A stretch of 22,405 nucleotides of DNA, from contig JALSYJ010000018.1 of NCBI GenBank assembly GCA_027071965.1, forward strand, positions 1 through 22,405, in the 5' to 3' direction. How positions within the stretch are numbered: position 1 is the stretch's first letter; each line of letters starts with the position of its first letter. The notes under the pieces were generated by a model. That model did no database searches. It saw only the letters and a list, made by a program, of their open reading frames with translations, and had not been told where the DNA came from. Made by a program: the position numbers and the translations under genes. Source of the DNA: Robiginitomaculum sp. (GTDB lineage Bacteria; Pseudomonadota; Alphaproteobacteria; Caulobacterales; Maricaulaceae). Of this stretch, positions 7,299 to 16,141 are shown piece after piece.

Positions 7299-9164
7299 AT
7301 GCAAACCAGATTTGATGTTATTATAATTGGTGCGGGCCACGCCGGGTGCGAGGCGGCTTCGGCATCGGCGCGCCTTGGTGCAGACACATTGTTGTTGACG
7401 CCATCGCTTTCAAATTTGGGACAGATGAGTTGCAACCCGGCCATAGGTGGCATGGGAAAGGGGCATTTGGTAAGAGAAATAGATGCCCTTGGCGGCTTAA
7501 TGGGCGAAATTGCTGATCTGTCCGGGATTCAGTTTAGGGTGTTAAATCGACGCAAGGGCCCGGCAGTACATGGCCCGCGCACCCAGTCAGACAGAAGGCT
7601 GTATCAGCAGGCAATAACAGAAAGAATAACAGAACAAGCAGGCCTTACTGTTGTCACTGGCTTCGCAGAAGATCTGCTGCTGGATAAGGGGTGGGTGGTT
7701 GGCGTGGTTGATGCCGCCGGTGTCGAGTACAGGGCTGGAGCCGTGGTTCTAACCACAGGAACCTTTCTAAGCGGCATGATTCACAAAGGAAACACCCGCA
7801 TTCCTGCTGGGCGGCACGGAGAAAAACCAGCAATTGGGCTGGCAAAAACCCTGTATTCTCTGGGCTTTCCTGTGGGAAGGCTTAAAACAGGAACCCCGGC
7901 TCGGCTTGATGCCGCAACAATTGATTTTTCCGGGATGGGCTGGCAAAAGGCTGATGATGAGCCGGTTCCGTTTTCGTTTTTGCACCAGACAATCAAGGTT
8001 CCACAAATAGCATGTGCGATCACGCATACTAATCTGAAAACCCATGAAATAATAAAAAACAATCTGAAATTTTCGGCAGTTCATGGCGGCGCCATTACTG
8101 GCAATGGCCCAAGATACTGCCCAAGCATTGAGGATAAACTACACCGGTTTGCTGACAGAAAAAGCCACCAGATATTCCTGGAGCCGGAGGGGTTGAATGA
8201 CGACACAATTTACCCAAATGGAATTTCAACCTCTTTGCCCGAATCCATACAATTGGAGTTTTTACGAACAATTCGTGGTCTGGAGCGCGTAGAGGTTAAA
8301 CAATATGGCTATGCAATTGAATATGACTATGTTGACCCAAGGGCTTTGAAGCCCACTCTGGAAACAAAAAAGATTTCTGGATTGTTTTTTGCCGGGCAAA
8401 TAAACGGTACAACAGGCTATGAGGAAGCGGCGGCACAAGGCTTGGTGGCCGGGCTTAATGCGGCGATGCAAACAGCGGGGGGCCCTGAGTTTTGTCTTGA
8501 TAGGTCAGAGGCTTATATTGGTGTTTTAATTGATGATTTGGTGTCGAAAGGGGTTACGGAGCCCTATCGAATGTACACTTCACGCGCGGAATACAGATTA
8601 TCCTTACGAGCCGACAATGCAGATCAGAGGTTGACCCCGCTTGCTGTGGCTGGCGGGTTTGCCGGCGGTAAGCGCTCTTCCATATTCAAGGAAAAATCCA
8701 AAAAGCTCCAGAAGGCCCGGGAAATATCCAATACTAGGGCGCTCAGCCCGGCACAGATTGCTCAAAAAGGGATTCAGATAAACCAGGACGGGATTAGGCG
8801 CACAGCTTTTGATTTGTTGGCATATCCAAACATTTGCTGGAAAAATGTTTGTGATTTGTGGCCGGAGCTAAGGCCCATTGAAAAAAGCATTGCTGCACAA
8901 ATTGAAACCGACGCCATTTATGCCGGCTATATGAAGCGCCAGCAAGATGACATTGCGCGGTTTAGACAAGAAGAATCCAAGCTTTTGCCTGAGGATCTGG
9001 ATTATTACTCAATTAGCGGTCTTTCCACGGAAGTAAAACAAAAGCTCAGCCGCGTGCGCCCAAAAAGCCTTGGTCAGGCCAGTAGAATAGAGGGTATAAC
9101 TCCTGGAGCTCTGACGATGCTGCTGCACTTTGTTCGCCACTCAGCCAAAAAGCGGCGAGCATGA
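7299..9164 (+). CDS. mnmG: tRNA uridine-5-carboxymethylaminomethyl modification enzyme MnmG (GidA)
   Basis: An FAD- and folate-dependent partner of MnmE in U34 modification. It has 621 residues, the usual length. The Rossmann FAD motif IIGAGHAGCEAA lies at 9-20. Both conserved cysteines are present: C45 in MSCNPAIGGMGKGH and C274 in the RYCPSIEDK signature. The second signature, AGQINGTTGYEEAAAQG, falls near 367-383. The C-terminal helical domain that contacts MnmE (SGLSTEVKQKL and GITPGAL segments) is intact. The ATG at 7299 gives the standard N-terminus. The stop overlaps the rsmG start (ATGA). parS site 1 sits in its upstream region, so ParB loading could affect its transcription. Confidence 0.97.
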   Translation: MQTRFDVIIIGAGHAGCEAASASARLGADTLLLTPSLSNLGQMSCNPAIGGMGKGHLVREIDALGGLMGEIADLSGIQFRVLNRRKGPAVHGPRTQSDRRLYQQAITERITEQAGLTVVTGFAEDLLLDKGWVVGVVDAAGVEYRAGAVVLTTGTFLSGMIHKGNTRIPAGRHGEKPAIGLAKTLYSLGFPVGRLKTGTPARLDAATIDFSGMGWQKADDEPVPFSFLHQTIKVPQIACAITHTNLKTHEIIKNNLKFSAVHGGAITGNGPRYCPSIEDKLHRFADRKSHQIFLEPEGLNDDTIYPNGISTSLPESIQLEFLRTIRGLERVEVKQYGYAIEYDYVDPRALKPTLETKKISGLFFAGQINGTTGYEEAAAQGLVAGLNAAMQTAGGPEFCLDRSEAYIGVLIDDLVSKGVTEPYRMYTSRAEYRLSLRADNADQRLTPLAVAGGFAGGKRSSIFKEKSKKLQKAREISNTRALSPAQIAQKGIQINQDGIRRTAFDLLAYPNICWKNVCDLWPELRPIEKSIAAQIETDAIYAGYMKRQQDDIARFRQEESKLLPEDLDYYSISGLSTEVKQKLSRVRPKSLGQASRIEGITPGALTMLLHFVRHSAKKRRA

Positions 9165-9784
9165 GTGAGGCCCACGCAATTGCTACTTTAGAGAAGATTG
9201 TTTCACGTGAAACAATGCAAAAATTCTCAAAAATGCATCAAGAATTGGTCAAATGGTCCGGACGGTTTAATTTGGTTGCTCCGACCAGCCTGTCACATTA
9301 CTGGTCTCGTCATGTACTGGACAGCGCCCAATTGTTTTCTATTGCTCCGACGCGCTCAAAGACGTGGCTGGATTTTGGCTCTGGCGCCGGCTTTCCCGGC
9401 ATGATATTGGCTATTATGCTCTGTGAGCAAGAGGGGGCCACCATGACTTTGGTGGAATCAAATGGAAAAAAGGCCGCGTTTTTACAACACTGCGCCAGAA
9501 TTACCGGGGCGCCTGTAAGGGTTTTGCAGCAAAGAATAGAGCAAACAAAACAATCTCATGTTGATGTTATTACCGCTCGTGCGGTGGCAGATTTACAGCA
9601 GTTATTGACATGGGCTGAGCCATTTTGCGGCCAGAATACGGTTTTATTGTTTCCAAAAGGAAAAAGTGTTGAACAGGAATTGACCTTTGCCCGCAAGCAA
9701 TGGGACATTGATTACCAGCTAATCGACAGTTGCACCGAAGAGGGTGCAAAAATTGTCAAAATAGGAAAATTTGCTCGTGTCTGA
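9161..9784 (+). CDS. rsmG: 16S rRNA (guanine527-N7)-methyltransferase
   Basis: An S-adenosylmethionine-dependent methyltransferase (GidB) that modifies G527 of 16S rRNA. It has 207 residues. The SAM-binding loop is WLDFGSGAGFPG at 69-80, preceded by the HVLDS motif typical of RsmG (about 51-55). The ATG overlaps the mnmG stop by four bases. Codons for VSRET near residue 15 are formed by a complete parS site (9199-9214), so the protein's N-terminus is constrained by a centromere sequence. Its 3' end overlaps the parA start. It is part of one tightly overlapping operon from mnmG to parB. Confidence 0.95.
   Translation: MSEAHAIATLEKIVSRETMQKFSKMHQELVKWSGRFNLVAPTSLSHYWSRHVLDSAQLFSIAPTRSKTWLDFGSGAGFPGMILAIMLCEQEGATMTLVESNGKKAAFLQHCARITGAPVRVLQQRIEQTKQSHVDVITARAVADLQQLLTWAEPFCGQNTVLLFPKGKSVEQELTFARKQWDIDYQLIDSCTEEGAKIVKIGKFARV
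9199..9214. promoter_or_regulatory. parS centromere site 2 (inside rsmG)
   Basis: A second perfect TGTTTCACGTGAAACA. The palindrome extends to 20 bp (9197-9216) with flanking AT/AT. It is embedded in the rsmG coding sequence about 40 bases after the start codon and 2.0 kb from site 1. A parS inside the rsmG/gidB 5' end is also known from other bacteria. Confidence 0.95.
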
Positions 9785-10595
9785 CCAAAACCAAGAAATA
9801 CCAAGGGTTCTCGCTGTGGTTAACCAAAAGGGCGGCGTTGGCAAAACCACTACCGCCATAAACCTGGCCACGGCATTGGCTGCAATTGGGCAAAAGACCC
9901 TTGTTCTGGATATTGATCCACAAGGAAACGCCTCAACCGGCTTGGGGGTTGGGCCAGCAGATCGGAAAAAAACCACTTATGATGTCATTGTTGATGAGGA
10001 AAAACTGCAAAGCACAATATTGACTACACTTGTGCCAAACCTTTGGCTGGTTCCTGCGCATTATGATTTGGCTGGCGTGGAGCTGGAGCTGGCAAATGCT
10101 CCTCGCAGATCATACAGAATAAAACAGGCTCTGGAGAGCCTGACAAAAACCGGCACCGAAAACCTGAATTACATTTTAATAGACTGCCCGCCCTCCTTAA
10201 ATGTGTTGACGGTTAATGCATTAACCGCAGCTCATGGTTTGATTGTTCCTTTGCAGTGTGAGTTCTTTGCTCTGGAAGGCTTGTCGCAATTATTGCGAAC
10301 TGTTGATCTGGTTCGTACCAGCTTAAACCCAAAGCTAACAATTCAGGGCATTGTTTTAACCATGTATGATGGAAGAAATAATTTGGCGCGACAGGTATCA
10401 ACAGATGTAAGGCAGCATTTTGGTGATCTTGTCTATAGCACCATGATCCCGCGCAATGTACGTATTTCCGAAGCACCTGGCTTTGGAAAGCCCGCTTTGA
10501 TTTATGATCATTCTTGTGTCGGCAGCAAGGCATATATGAAGCTGGCCAGCGAATTGATAAAACGTGAAAAAATAGAGATTGAGGCTTCAGCATGA
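9771..10595 (+). CDS. parA: Chromosome partitioning ATPase ParA (Soj family)
   Basis: A deviant-Walker ATPase that forms a DNA-bound gradient driving ParB-parS complexes apart. It has 274 residues when started at TTG 9771. GTG at 9777 is an equally possible start, two codons later; both lie inside the end of rsmG and both follow AGGA at 9763-9766 (gaps of 4 and 10 bases). The deviant Walker A KGGVGKTT lies at 20-27 with the signature Lys at 20. The A' motif DIDPQGNAST follows at about 47-56, and Walker B is ILIDCPPSL. It lacks the N-terminal helix-turn-helix of plasmid ParA proteins, as expected for a chromosomal copy. The stop overlaps the parB start (ATGA). Confidence 0.96.
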   Translation: MLVSDQNQEIPRVLAVVNQKGGVGKTTTAINLATALAAIGQKTLVLDIDPQGNASTGLGVGPADRKKTTYDVIVDEEKLQSTILTTLVPNLWLVPAHYDLAGVELELANAPRRSYRIKQALESLTKTGTENLNYILIDCPPSLNVLTVNALTAAHGLIVPLQCEFFALEGLSQLLRTVDLVRTSLNPKLTIQGIVLTMYDGRNNLARQVSTDVRQHFGDLVYSTMIPRNVRISEAPGFGKPALIYDHSCVGSKAYMKLASELIKREKIEIEASA

Positions 10596-11473
10596 CAACG
10601 ACGGAAAAGAAAACAGGCTTGGGCCGAGGTTTATCTGCTTTGCTGGGAGAACAGCCTGCCCCCCGTGCGCCGGATTCAGAAAATCATCAGCCGATAATGC
10701 TGCCAATTGAGTTTTTACAGCGCAATCCGGAGCAACCAAGGCGCCATTTTGACGATGAAAAAATGCAACAACTGATTTCATCCATTCGCCAACAAGGTGT
10801 CCTGCAACCGATTTTGGTTAGAAGTATTGTTGGAACAAGCCAGTATCAGATTGTAGCTGGAGAGCGCAGGTGGCGAGCCGCCGGACAGGCGGGTCTGCAT
10901 GAGGTTCCTGTATATGTGCGCGAGTTATCAGACCGGGAGGTGGTTGAAGTTGCCCTGGTTGAAAACATGCAGCGCTCTGATCTAAACCCCGTAGAAGAAG
11001 CGCAAGGCTATCGCACCTTAATAGATCAGTTTCACCACACTCAAGAAGAGGTGGCAAAGGCGGTGGCCAGAAGCCGTTCTCATATTGCAAATACGGTGCG
11101 TTTGCTTGAGTTGCCGGAATCTGTGCAGGAAATGCTGATCGATGGGCAGCTTTCTGCAGGCCATGCCCGGGCAATCTTGTCTGCAGAAAACCCAGTTGCA
11201 ATATCAGAAAAAGTCATTGATCGAGGGTTGAGCGTTAGGCAAACAGAAAAGCTGGTTCGTGATTCTTTGGGTAAGCTGGAAACTAAATCAAAAAAAGCAC
11301 CCAATACCAAAGTAAAAGACACAGACACTATGGCGCTGGAATCCAGTTTAAGCGAGGCTCTTGGGTTAAAGGTGAGTATTTTACAAAAAAAGGGAAATTC
11401 TGGCCTGCTGCAAATTGAGTATTTGACACTTGAACAGTTGGATGATTTGTGCAGAAGAATAAATACTACCTAA
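10592..11473 (+). CDS. parB: Chromosome partitioning protein ParB (CTPase clamp)
   Basis: A parS-binding CTP-dependent DNA clamp of 293 residues. The N-terminal GLGRGLSALLGE (9-20) is the segment that typically contacts and stimulates ParA. The CTP-binding ParB/Sulfiredoxin domain includes GERRWRA (90-96) and ENMQRSDLNP (124-133). The helix-turn-helix that reads parS spans about 141-162 (QEEVAKAVARSRSHIANTVR). A less conserved linker (about 225-250) leads to the C-terminal dimerisation domain. The two perfect parS sites in this window are its obvious targets. It is the last gene of the plus-strand operon, and the convergent holA ends 2 bases away. Confidence 0.97.
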   Translation: MTTTEKKTGLGRGLSALLGEQPAPRAPDSENHQPIMLPIEFLQRNPEQPRRHFDDEKMQQLISSIRQQGVLQPILVRSIVGTSQYQIVAGERRWRAAGQAGLHEVPVYVRELSDREVVEVALVENMQRSDLNPVEEAQGYRTLIDQFHHTQEEVAKAVARSRSHIANTVRLLELPESVQEMLIDGQLSAGHARAILSAENPVAISEKVIDRGLSVRQTEKLVRDSLGKLETKSKKAPNTKVKDTDTMALESSLSEALGLKVSILQKKGNSGLLQIEYLTLEQLDDLCRRINTT

Positions 11474-11496
11474 TATCAATGTCTTAGTGTTGATAT
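11473..11496. repeat. Inverted repeat at the parB/holA convergence
   Basis: ATATCAA and TTGATAT are separated by 10 bases, spanning the parB stop and the last codons of holA. The stem is AT-rich with no T-tract on either side, so it is a weak candidate for a two-way terminator. Chance occurrence is possible. Confidence 0.3.
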
Positions 11497-12516
11497 AGCC
11501 AGAATAAACCTTCCTGCTAAATATGGCTCTGTGCCCAAGGGTGATTTTAATTCCTGCTCAGCAATTGTGGCCTTTTCCAGGGCTTTTTCCAGTTTTGCTG
11601 CTGACCAAATAGTACAGTGTCGCATGAATATATCGCGATGCATTGCAAACACCGGCGGCCGCAAAGCAGACATCGCACCAGCAATAGACCCACCGTTTTT
11701 TGTTGCGCATAGCACCTGATGCATGCGGTGAAGGTGTCTGGCAACCGCGCGCACGATCATTATCGCAGATTGTCCGCTGTTAATGAGTTGGTTTAGAATT
11801 TTATCGGCATCAGCAGCGCGGCCCTCAACACAAGCAAAAACTAGTTTTTCCATGGTGCCATTGCCGGTTTCTGAAATTACATCTTGAACATGGGTTATGG
11901 TAACGGGCTGTTTTGGCTGGTCGTTCAAAAAACAAATCAGCTTTTCCACTTCAAGGCTCAGAGTTTTGCGATCTGGAGGAAGGCTGGATGCCAACAGGCT
12001 CAAGGCATCGGGCTCAATTGTGTGTCCCTCCTCCAATAATAATTGCTTGCAGATACGCATCACATCACCGGGGCGATCCGGATAACAGGCGATAATAACA
12101 GCCTTGTCGCGGTCTTTTTCCAGGGCCTTGCGCAAGAGATTGGATGTTGGCAATGATCCGGCTTCTATGATCAGCCGGGCAACGGGCAAATTATCCGGGC
12201 CAGAAAAAGCCTTAAGCGCTTCAATAATATGCTTTGTGTCATCAGCATTGGGATTCTTAATGTGCACAAGTCGTGGCCCGCCGGTTAGGGAGTAGGCTGC
12301 CATTTCATCAATCAGGCCAATTTCATTCTTGCTTATTTCACCGGCTGTGAACCCGGATATGGAAAAATCATCAGACTTGTCATCCAGCCATTTATTGCGC
12401 AGCTCACAAACAAATTCAGATACTTTTCCGCTATCGGCTCCATAAACTAAAGCAACAAAAACATTAGGGTCGGGCCTACGCAAAAAAGAGTTTGCAGCCG
12501 ATTGATTTAATTTCAT
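11476..12516 (-). CDS. holA: DNA polymerase III subunit delta
   Basis: The clamp-loader subunit that opens the beta sliding clamp. It has 346 residues, normal for HolA. The family is weakly conserved; recognition rests on the FLRRPDPNVFVALVYGADSGKV N-terminus (about 12-33), typical of alphaproteobacterial HolA, the NLLRKALEKD segment and the three-domain length, plus synteny. Its ATG at 12516 overlaps the lptE stop (ATGA), and leuS-lptE-holA is the standard order across proteobacteria. It is transcribed toward the origin, convergent with parB. Confidence 0.9.
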   Translation of the reverse strand: MKLNQSAANSFLRRPDPNVFVALVYGADSGKVSEFVCELRNKWLDDKSDDFSISGFTAGEISKNEIGLIDEMAAYSLTGGPRLVHIKNPNADDTKHIIEALKAFSGPDNLPVARLIIEAGSLPTSNLLRKALEKDRDKAVIIACYPDRPGDVMRICKQLLLEEGHTIEPDALSLLASSLPPDRKTLSLEVEKLICFLNDQPKQPVTITHVQDVISETGNGTMEKLVFACVEGRAADADKILNQLINSGQSAIMIVRAVARHLHRMHQVLCATKNGGSIAGAMSALRPPVFAMHRDIFMRHCTIWSAAKLEKALEKATIAEQELKSPLGTEPYLAGRFILAISTLRH

Positions 12517-13013
12517 TGTTGATCGCGATTAGCAGCAAAATAAAACCCTAATTGATCCAATATTGTATCTGCCAGCGCTGACAGGGCCCGCTCTTCTGCG
12601 TCTTTTTCTGCAACCTGTGAGGCATAAGGGCTTGCTGGCGAGGCAAAGGATGCGGTGCTGCTTGCGGTCATATTGGTAAGTGGCTTGCCCTGTCTATCGC
12701 GCAAAACCCAATTGGCAGTTAGCTGTATTTGATAACGTGTAGCCACATTGTCAGATAAGACCCCAAACCCAAGGCGAGCCGGAGAAAGTTTTATATCCAA
12801 TTGATATTTTCCACTATTGCCGGTTTGAATGCCCCCGCGCTCAAGCATTTCCTGATTAAGAAAAAACCCGGTTCTGCCCTCTATTTCGCTCATCTGAATA
12901 GACGAAAAGCTGGATCTTGCGCCATTTTTTTCAGCATAAACCGGTGAGAAACCGGTGCAAGCCGTCAAAAAAGGCAAAAGAAGAAACAAAACAGGTAAAA
13001 TATATTTATTCAT
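12513..13013 (-). CDS. lptE: LPS-assembly lipoprotein LptE
   Basis: An outer-membrane lipoprotein that plugs the LptD barrel and helps place lipopolysaccharide in the outer leaflet. From the ATG at 13013 it has 166 residues with a signal peptide and lipobox L16-T-A-C19 (LTACTGFSPVY). A TTG at 13028 would add five residues inside leuS, but the ATG gives a standard lipoprotein signal, so I prefer it. The ATG lies one base after the leuS stop. The sequence beyond the lipobox is poorly conserved, as usual for LptE. The position between leuS and holA is the main support for the name. Confidence 0.85.
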   Translation of the reverse strand: MNKYILPVLFLLLPFLTACTGFSPVYAEKNGARSSFSSIQMSEIEGRTGFFLNQEMLERGGIQTGNSGKYQLDIKLSPARLGFGVLSDNVATRYQIQLTANWVLRDRQGKPLTNMTASSTASFASPASPYASQVAEKDAEERALSALADTILDQLGFYFAANRDQQ

Positions 13014-13014
13014 C

Positions 13015-15591
13015 CTAAGCCGCCACAATATTGATTATTCTATCAGGAACTATAATCACCTTTTTCACCTCAAGACCAGCTATGGATTTCTGCACTGACG
13101 GGTTTTTCATCGCCATATCCAAAAGCTCATCCTTGCTAAGGCCGGCAATTACATCAAGCTGTCCCCGGCGCTTTCCGTTTACCTGTAGCGGAATTACAAT
13201 TGTGTCGTCCTCGGCCAACTCAACCTCAAAAACCGGCCATGGGGTTTGTGCAACAAGGTCTTGTTCACCAAGTTTTTCCCAGCAGCTCTCAGCTAAATGC
13301 GGCACAAATGGGGATAATAGCAATATTAGAGTGCGGGTTGCCTGATGTCTGGCAGCAAGCATCTCACCACCAGCCTCTTTTGCCTTGCGAATGGCGTTCA
13401 TTAACTCATAGAGTCGGGCAACGGCCTTGTTAAAACCAAGTGTTTCAATATCTTGCGATACGGCCCGGACAGTTTTGTGGGTAAGCCGGATCAAAGGTTC
13501 AGAGCCTTTTGTTATAGATTGGTTTTGAGGAACTGGTTGCTCAGCAACATCACAAACCTCGGCCCAGACCCGCTGTACAAAGCGAGCGGCTCCTTCTACT
13601 CCAGCCTCTGTCCATTGAACATCGCGGGCGGGCGGGCTGTCCGAGAGCACAAACCAGCGCGCAACGTCAGCGCCATATTTTTCGATAATAACAGCAGGAT
13701 CAACTGTATTTCGCTTCGACTTGGACATTTTTTCTATGGCGCCAACATGTACACGATCGCCATTTTTGGTTTTCCAGTTGGCACCGTCTGAAACAATCTC
13801 TTCCGGGGATAACCAGTTACCTTCATTATCACGATAGGTTTCGTGGGTGACCATGCCTTGAGTAAACATGCCGTTAAAAGGCTCGCCGCCGGGAAGATCT
13901 AAAAGGCCACAATCGCGCAAAGCCCGGGTAAAAAATCGGGCATATAACAGGTGTAAAACCGCGTGCTCTATACCTCCAATATATTGATCAACCGGAAGCC
14001 AGCTCCTGGCAGCAGCGCTTTCAACGGGGGCATCAGCCTTGGGTGAGCAGAATCGGGCAAAATACCATGAGCTGTCAACAAATGTATCCAAGGTGTCGGT
14101 TTCACGCACCGCCGGTTTTGCACATATGGGACACTTGGTGTGCTTCCATGTTGGGTGATGGTCCAGAGGATTACCCGGCTGCTCAAAAGAAACCGCATCT
14201 GGCAAAACAACTGGCAATTCAGCTTCTGGAACGGGAACAGCTCCACAAGAATCACAATGAATCACTGGAATTGGACAACCCCAATACCGCTGCCGTGAGG
14301 CCCCCCAGTCTCGCAGGCGAAACTGTATTTTTTGTTTTCCCTTTTGAAGCTTTTCCAGCTCGGAAATAGCAAGTGGAATTGCTTCTTTTACGGGTTTTCC
14401 ATTTAGGAACCCGGAATTGTATAGCCTGCCGTCACCAACCCAGGCAGAATCATAAATCCGGTATTCTTCGGCGGCTTCACCAGGTGGAAGCACTACCGGT
14501 AGTACCGGCAGGTCATACTTTCTAGCAAAATCAAGGTCTCGCTGATCACCGGCCGGACAGGCAAAAATCGCGCCGGTGCCATAGCCCATTAGCACAAAGT
14601 TGGCTATCCAGACCGGCAGCCTCTTTCCCTCGATAAATGGGTGCTCAACACTAAGGCCAGTATCAATACCGGTTTTTTCAGCGCGCTCAATAGCTTCTTC
14701 GGAGGTTCCAGCTTGTGCGCATTTTTTCACAAAATCATCAATTTCTGTCTTGCTTTTTGCCAGTTTCAGGGTCAGCGGGTGCTGAGGAGACAGAGCAATA
14801 AAGCTGGCACCAAACAGGGTGTCGGGACGGGTGGTAAAAACCTCAACGCCCTCATCAAAGCCATCAGGCGCACCCTCATCAGCAAATGCAAAACGAACCA
14901 AAGCCCCTTTGGAGCGGCCAATCCAGTTGGCCTGCATGGTGCGTACCTTTTCCGGCCAGCGCGATAAGCCATCAAGTGCATCCAACAAATCCTGCGCATA
15001 GGCTGTAATACGGAAAAACCACTGCTCCAGATTGCGGGTTTCTACCAATGCGCCAGAGCGCCAACCGCGTCCATCAACAACCTGTTCATTGGCAAGGACG
15101 GTGTTTTCCACAGGGTCCCAGTTAACTTGCGAGCTTTTGCGATATATCAGGTCTTTTTCGAGCAGTTTCAGGAAAATTTTTTGCTGCTGGTGGTAATAAT
15201 CCTGATCACAGGTGGCAAATTCACGAGACCAGTCCAAAGAAAACCCAAGGGCTTTTAGCTGTTTTCGCATGGAGGCTATGTTTTTATAAGTCCAGTCCTT
15301 TGGCTGCACGCCCTTTTGTATGGCGGCGTTTTCTGCAGGCAGGCCAAAGGCATCCCAACCCATTGGATGAAGCACGGCATCACCTTTGGCCCGACGATAT
15401 CTTGCCAGGACATCACCCATTGCATAATTACGAACATGTCCCATGTGCAGCCGCCCGGACGGATAGGGAAACATTTCCAGAATATACGATTTTCCTTGCC
15501 CGGGCTTCGGGTCTTTTGCGACGAAACAAGCTTGTTTTTCCCATGCCTTTTGCCATTTGGCTTCGCTGGTTTCGTAAGGGTAGCGGGTCAT
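13015..15591 (-). CDS. leuS: Leucyl-tRNA synthetase
   Basis: A class I aminoacyl-tRNA synthetase that charges tRNA-Leu. From the ATG at 15591 it has 858 residues. That start gives the family-typical MTRYPYETSEAKWQKAWEK and is preceded by AAAGG at 7 bases. An upstream in-frame ATG at 15621 would add ten residues with no known counterpart. HIGH motif HMGH lies at 49-52 and KMSKS at 621-625. The CP1 editing domain lies between, with the GTGAIFACPAGDQRD motif, and the DTFVDSSWYFARF segment is intact. The C-terminal tRNA-binding domain is present. It is cotranscribed with lptE and holA. Confidence 0.97.
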   Translation of the reverse strand: MTRYPYETSEAKWQKAWEKQACFVAKDPKPGQGKSYILEMFPYPSGRLHMGHVRNYAMGDVLARYRRAKGDAVLHPMGWDAFGLPAENAAIQKGVQPKDWTYKNIASMRKQLKALGFSLDWSREFATCDQDYYHQQQKIFLKLLEKDLIYRKSSQVNWDPVENTVLANEQVVDGRGWRSGALVETRNLEQWFFRITAYAQDLLDALDGLSRWPEKVRTMQANWIGRSKGALVRFAFADEGAPDGFDEGVEVFTTRPDTLFGASFIALSPQHPLTLKLAKSKTEIDDFVKKCAQAGTSEEAIERAEKTGIDTGLSVEHPFIEGKRLPVWIANFVLMGYGTGAIFACPAGDQRDLDFARKYDLPVLPVVLPPGEAAEEYRIYDSAWVGDGRLYNSGFLNGKPVKEAIPLAISELEKLQKGKQKIQFRLRDWGASRQRYWGCPIPVIHCDSCGAVPVPEAELPVVLPDAVSFEQPGNPLDHHPTWKHTKCPICAKPAVRETDTLDTFVDSSWYFARFCSPKADAPVESAAARSWLPVDQYIGGIEHAVLHLLYARFFTRALRDCGLLDLPGGEPFNGMFTQGMVTHETYRDNEGNWLSPEEIVSDGANWKTKNGDRVHVGAIEKMSKSKRNTVDPAVIIEKYGADVARWFVLSDSPPARDVQWTEAGVEGAARFVQRVWAEVCDVAEQPVPQNQSITKGSEPLIRLTHKTVRAVSQDIETLGFNKAVARLYELMNAIRKAKEAGGEMLAARHQATRTLILLLSPFVPHLAESCWEKLGEQDLVAQTPWPVFEVELAEDDTIVIPLQVNGKRRGQLDVIAGLSKDELLDMAMKNPSVQKSIAGLEVKKVIIVPDRIINIVAA

Positions 15592-15679
15592 AACAAAACC
15601 TTTGGTTTTATTCACGGGCATTGTTTGGTTGTGCGAGAGCTCTTACTAACAACCAGGTACAAAGCTGTTGAACATAGCT

Positions 15680-16141
15680 CTAGCGCAAAGTTCTTATTTT
15701 TAATTCGCGGGCCCGCGATAAAATTGAATTTTCAATTTGAATTTCTGTATCCGGATCAACGCTTGCCGACACCCATTGGCCATTTGCATCGCGCTCTTCT
15801 TTAAACACCGAAACTTTTAAGCCATCAGCGCGCAGCCTGGTGTCAAGAATATAAACGGTTGCCTTAAAGCGCTCATTGGGCGCTGAGGCATCAGAATGCC
15901 ACCCGGTAATGATGATTCCGCCATAGGGATCCGCAGATTCAAGCGGCATAAATTCAAGGGTTTCCAAAGATGCTCGCCATAAAAAACTGTTGACGCCAAT
16001 CCCTGCAATTTCACCCTTTTTTGAGCCGGCAAAAGGGCTGGTTACTGTACCAACAGCCTTGCCTGCCTGCGAACAGGCCGAAACTGCCAAGCTGGCGGCC
16101 AGCAACATAATAACACCGAAACGAGATGATAGTTTTACCAT
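15680..16141 (-). CDS. DUF3576 domain lipoprotein
   Basis: A 153-residue predicted lipoprotein with a signal peptide and lipobox V20-S-A-C23. The mature part contains the conserved core NSFLWRASLETLEFMPLESADPYGGIIITGWH and a C-terminal SRARELKIRTL segment, typical of the DUF3576 family that sits just upstream of leuS in many alphaproteobacteria. Its molecular function is not known. The ATG at 16141 is preceded by TTGGA. It is probably cotranscribed with leuS-lptE-holA and anchored in the periplasmic face of a membrane, and may take part in envelope biogenesis alongside lptE (inference from context). Confidence 0.85.
   Translation of the reverse strand: MVKLSSRFGVIMLLAASLAVSACSQAGKAVGTVTSPFAGSKKGEIAGIGVNSFLWRASLETLEFMPLESADPYGGIIITGWHSDASAPNERFKATVYILDTRLRADGLKVSVFKEERDANGQWVSASVDPDTEIQIENSILSRARELKIRTLR

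Noticed and set aside
6986..7453. Long minus-strand open frame across the mnmE-mnmG junction
   Set aside because: It is antisense to two well-supported genes and to the parS site, whose palindrome produces the FHVKH-like string seen in such frames.
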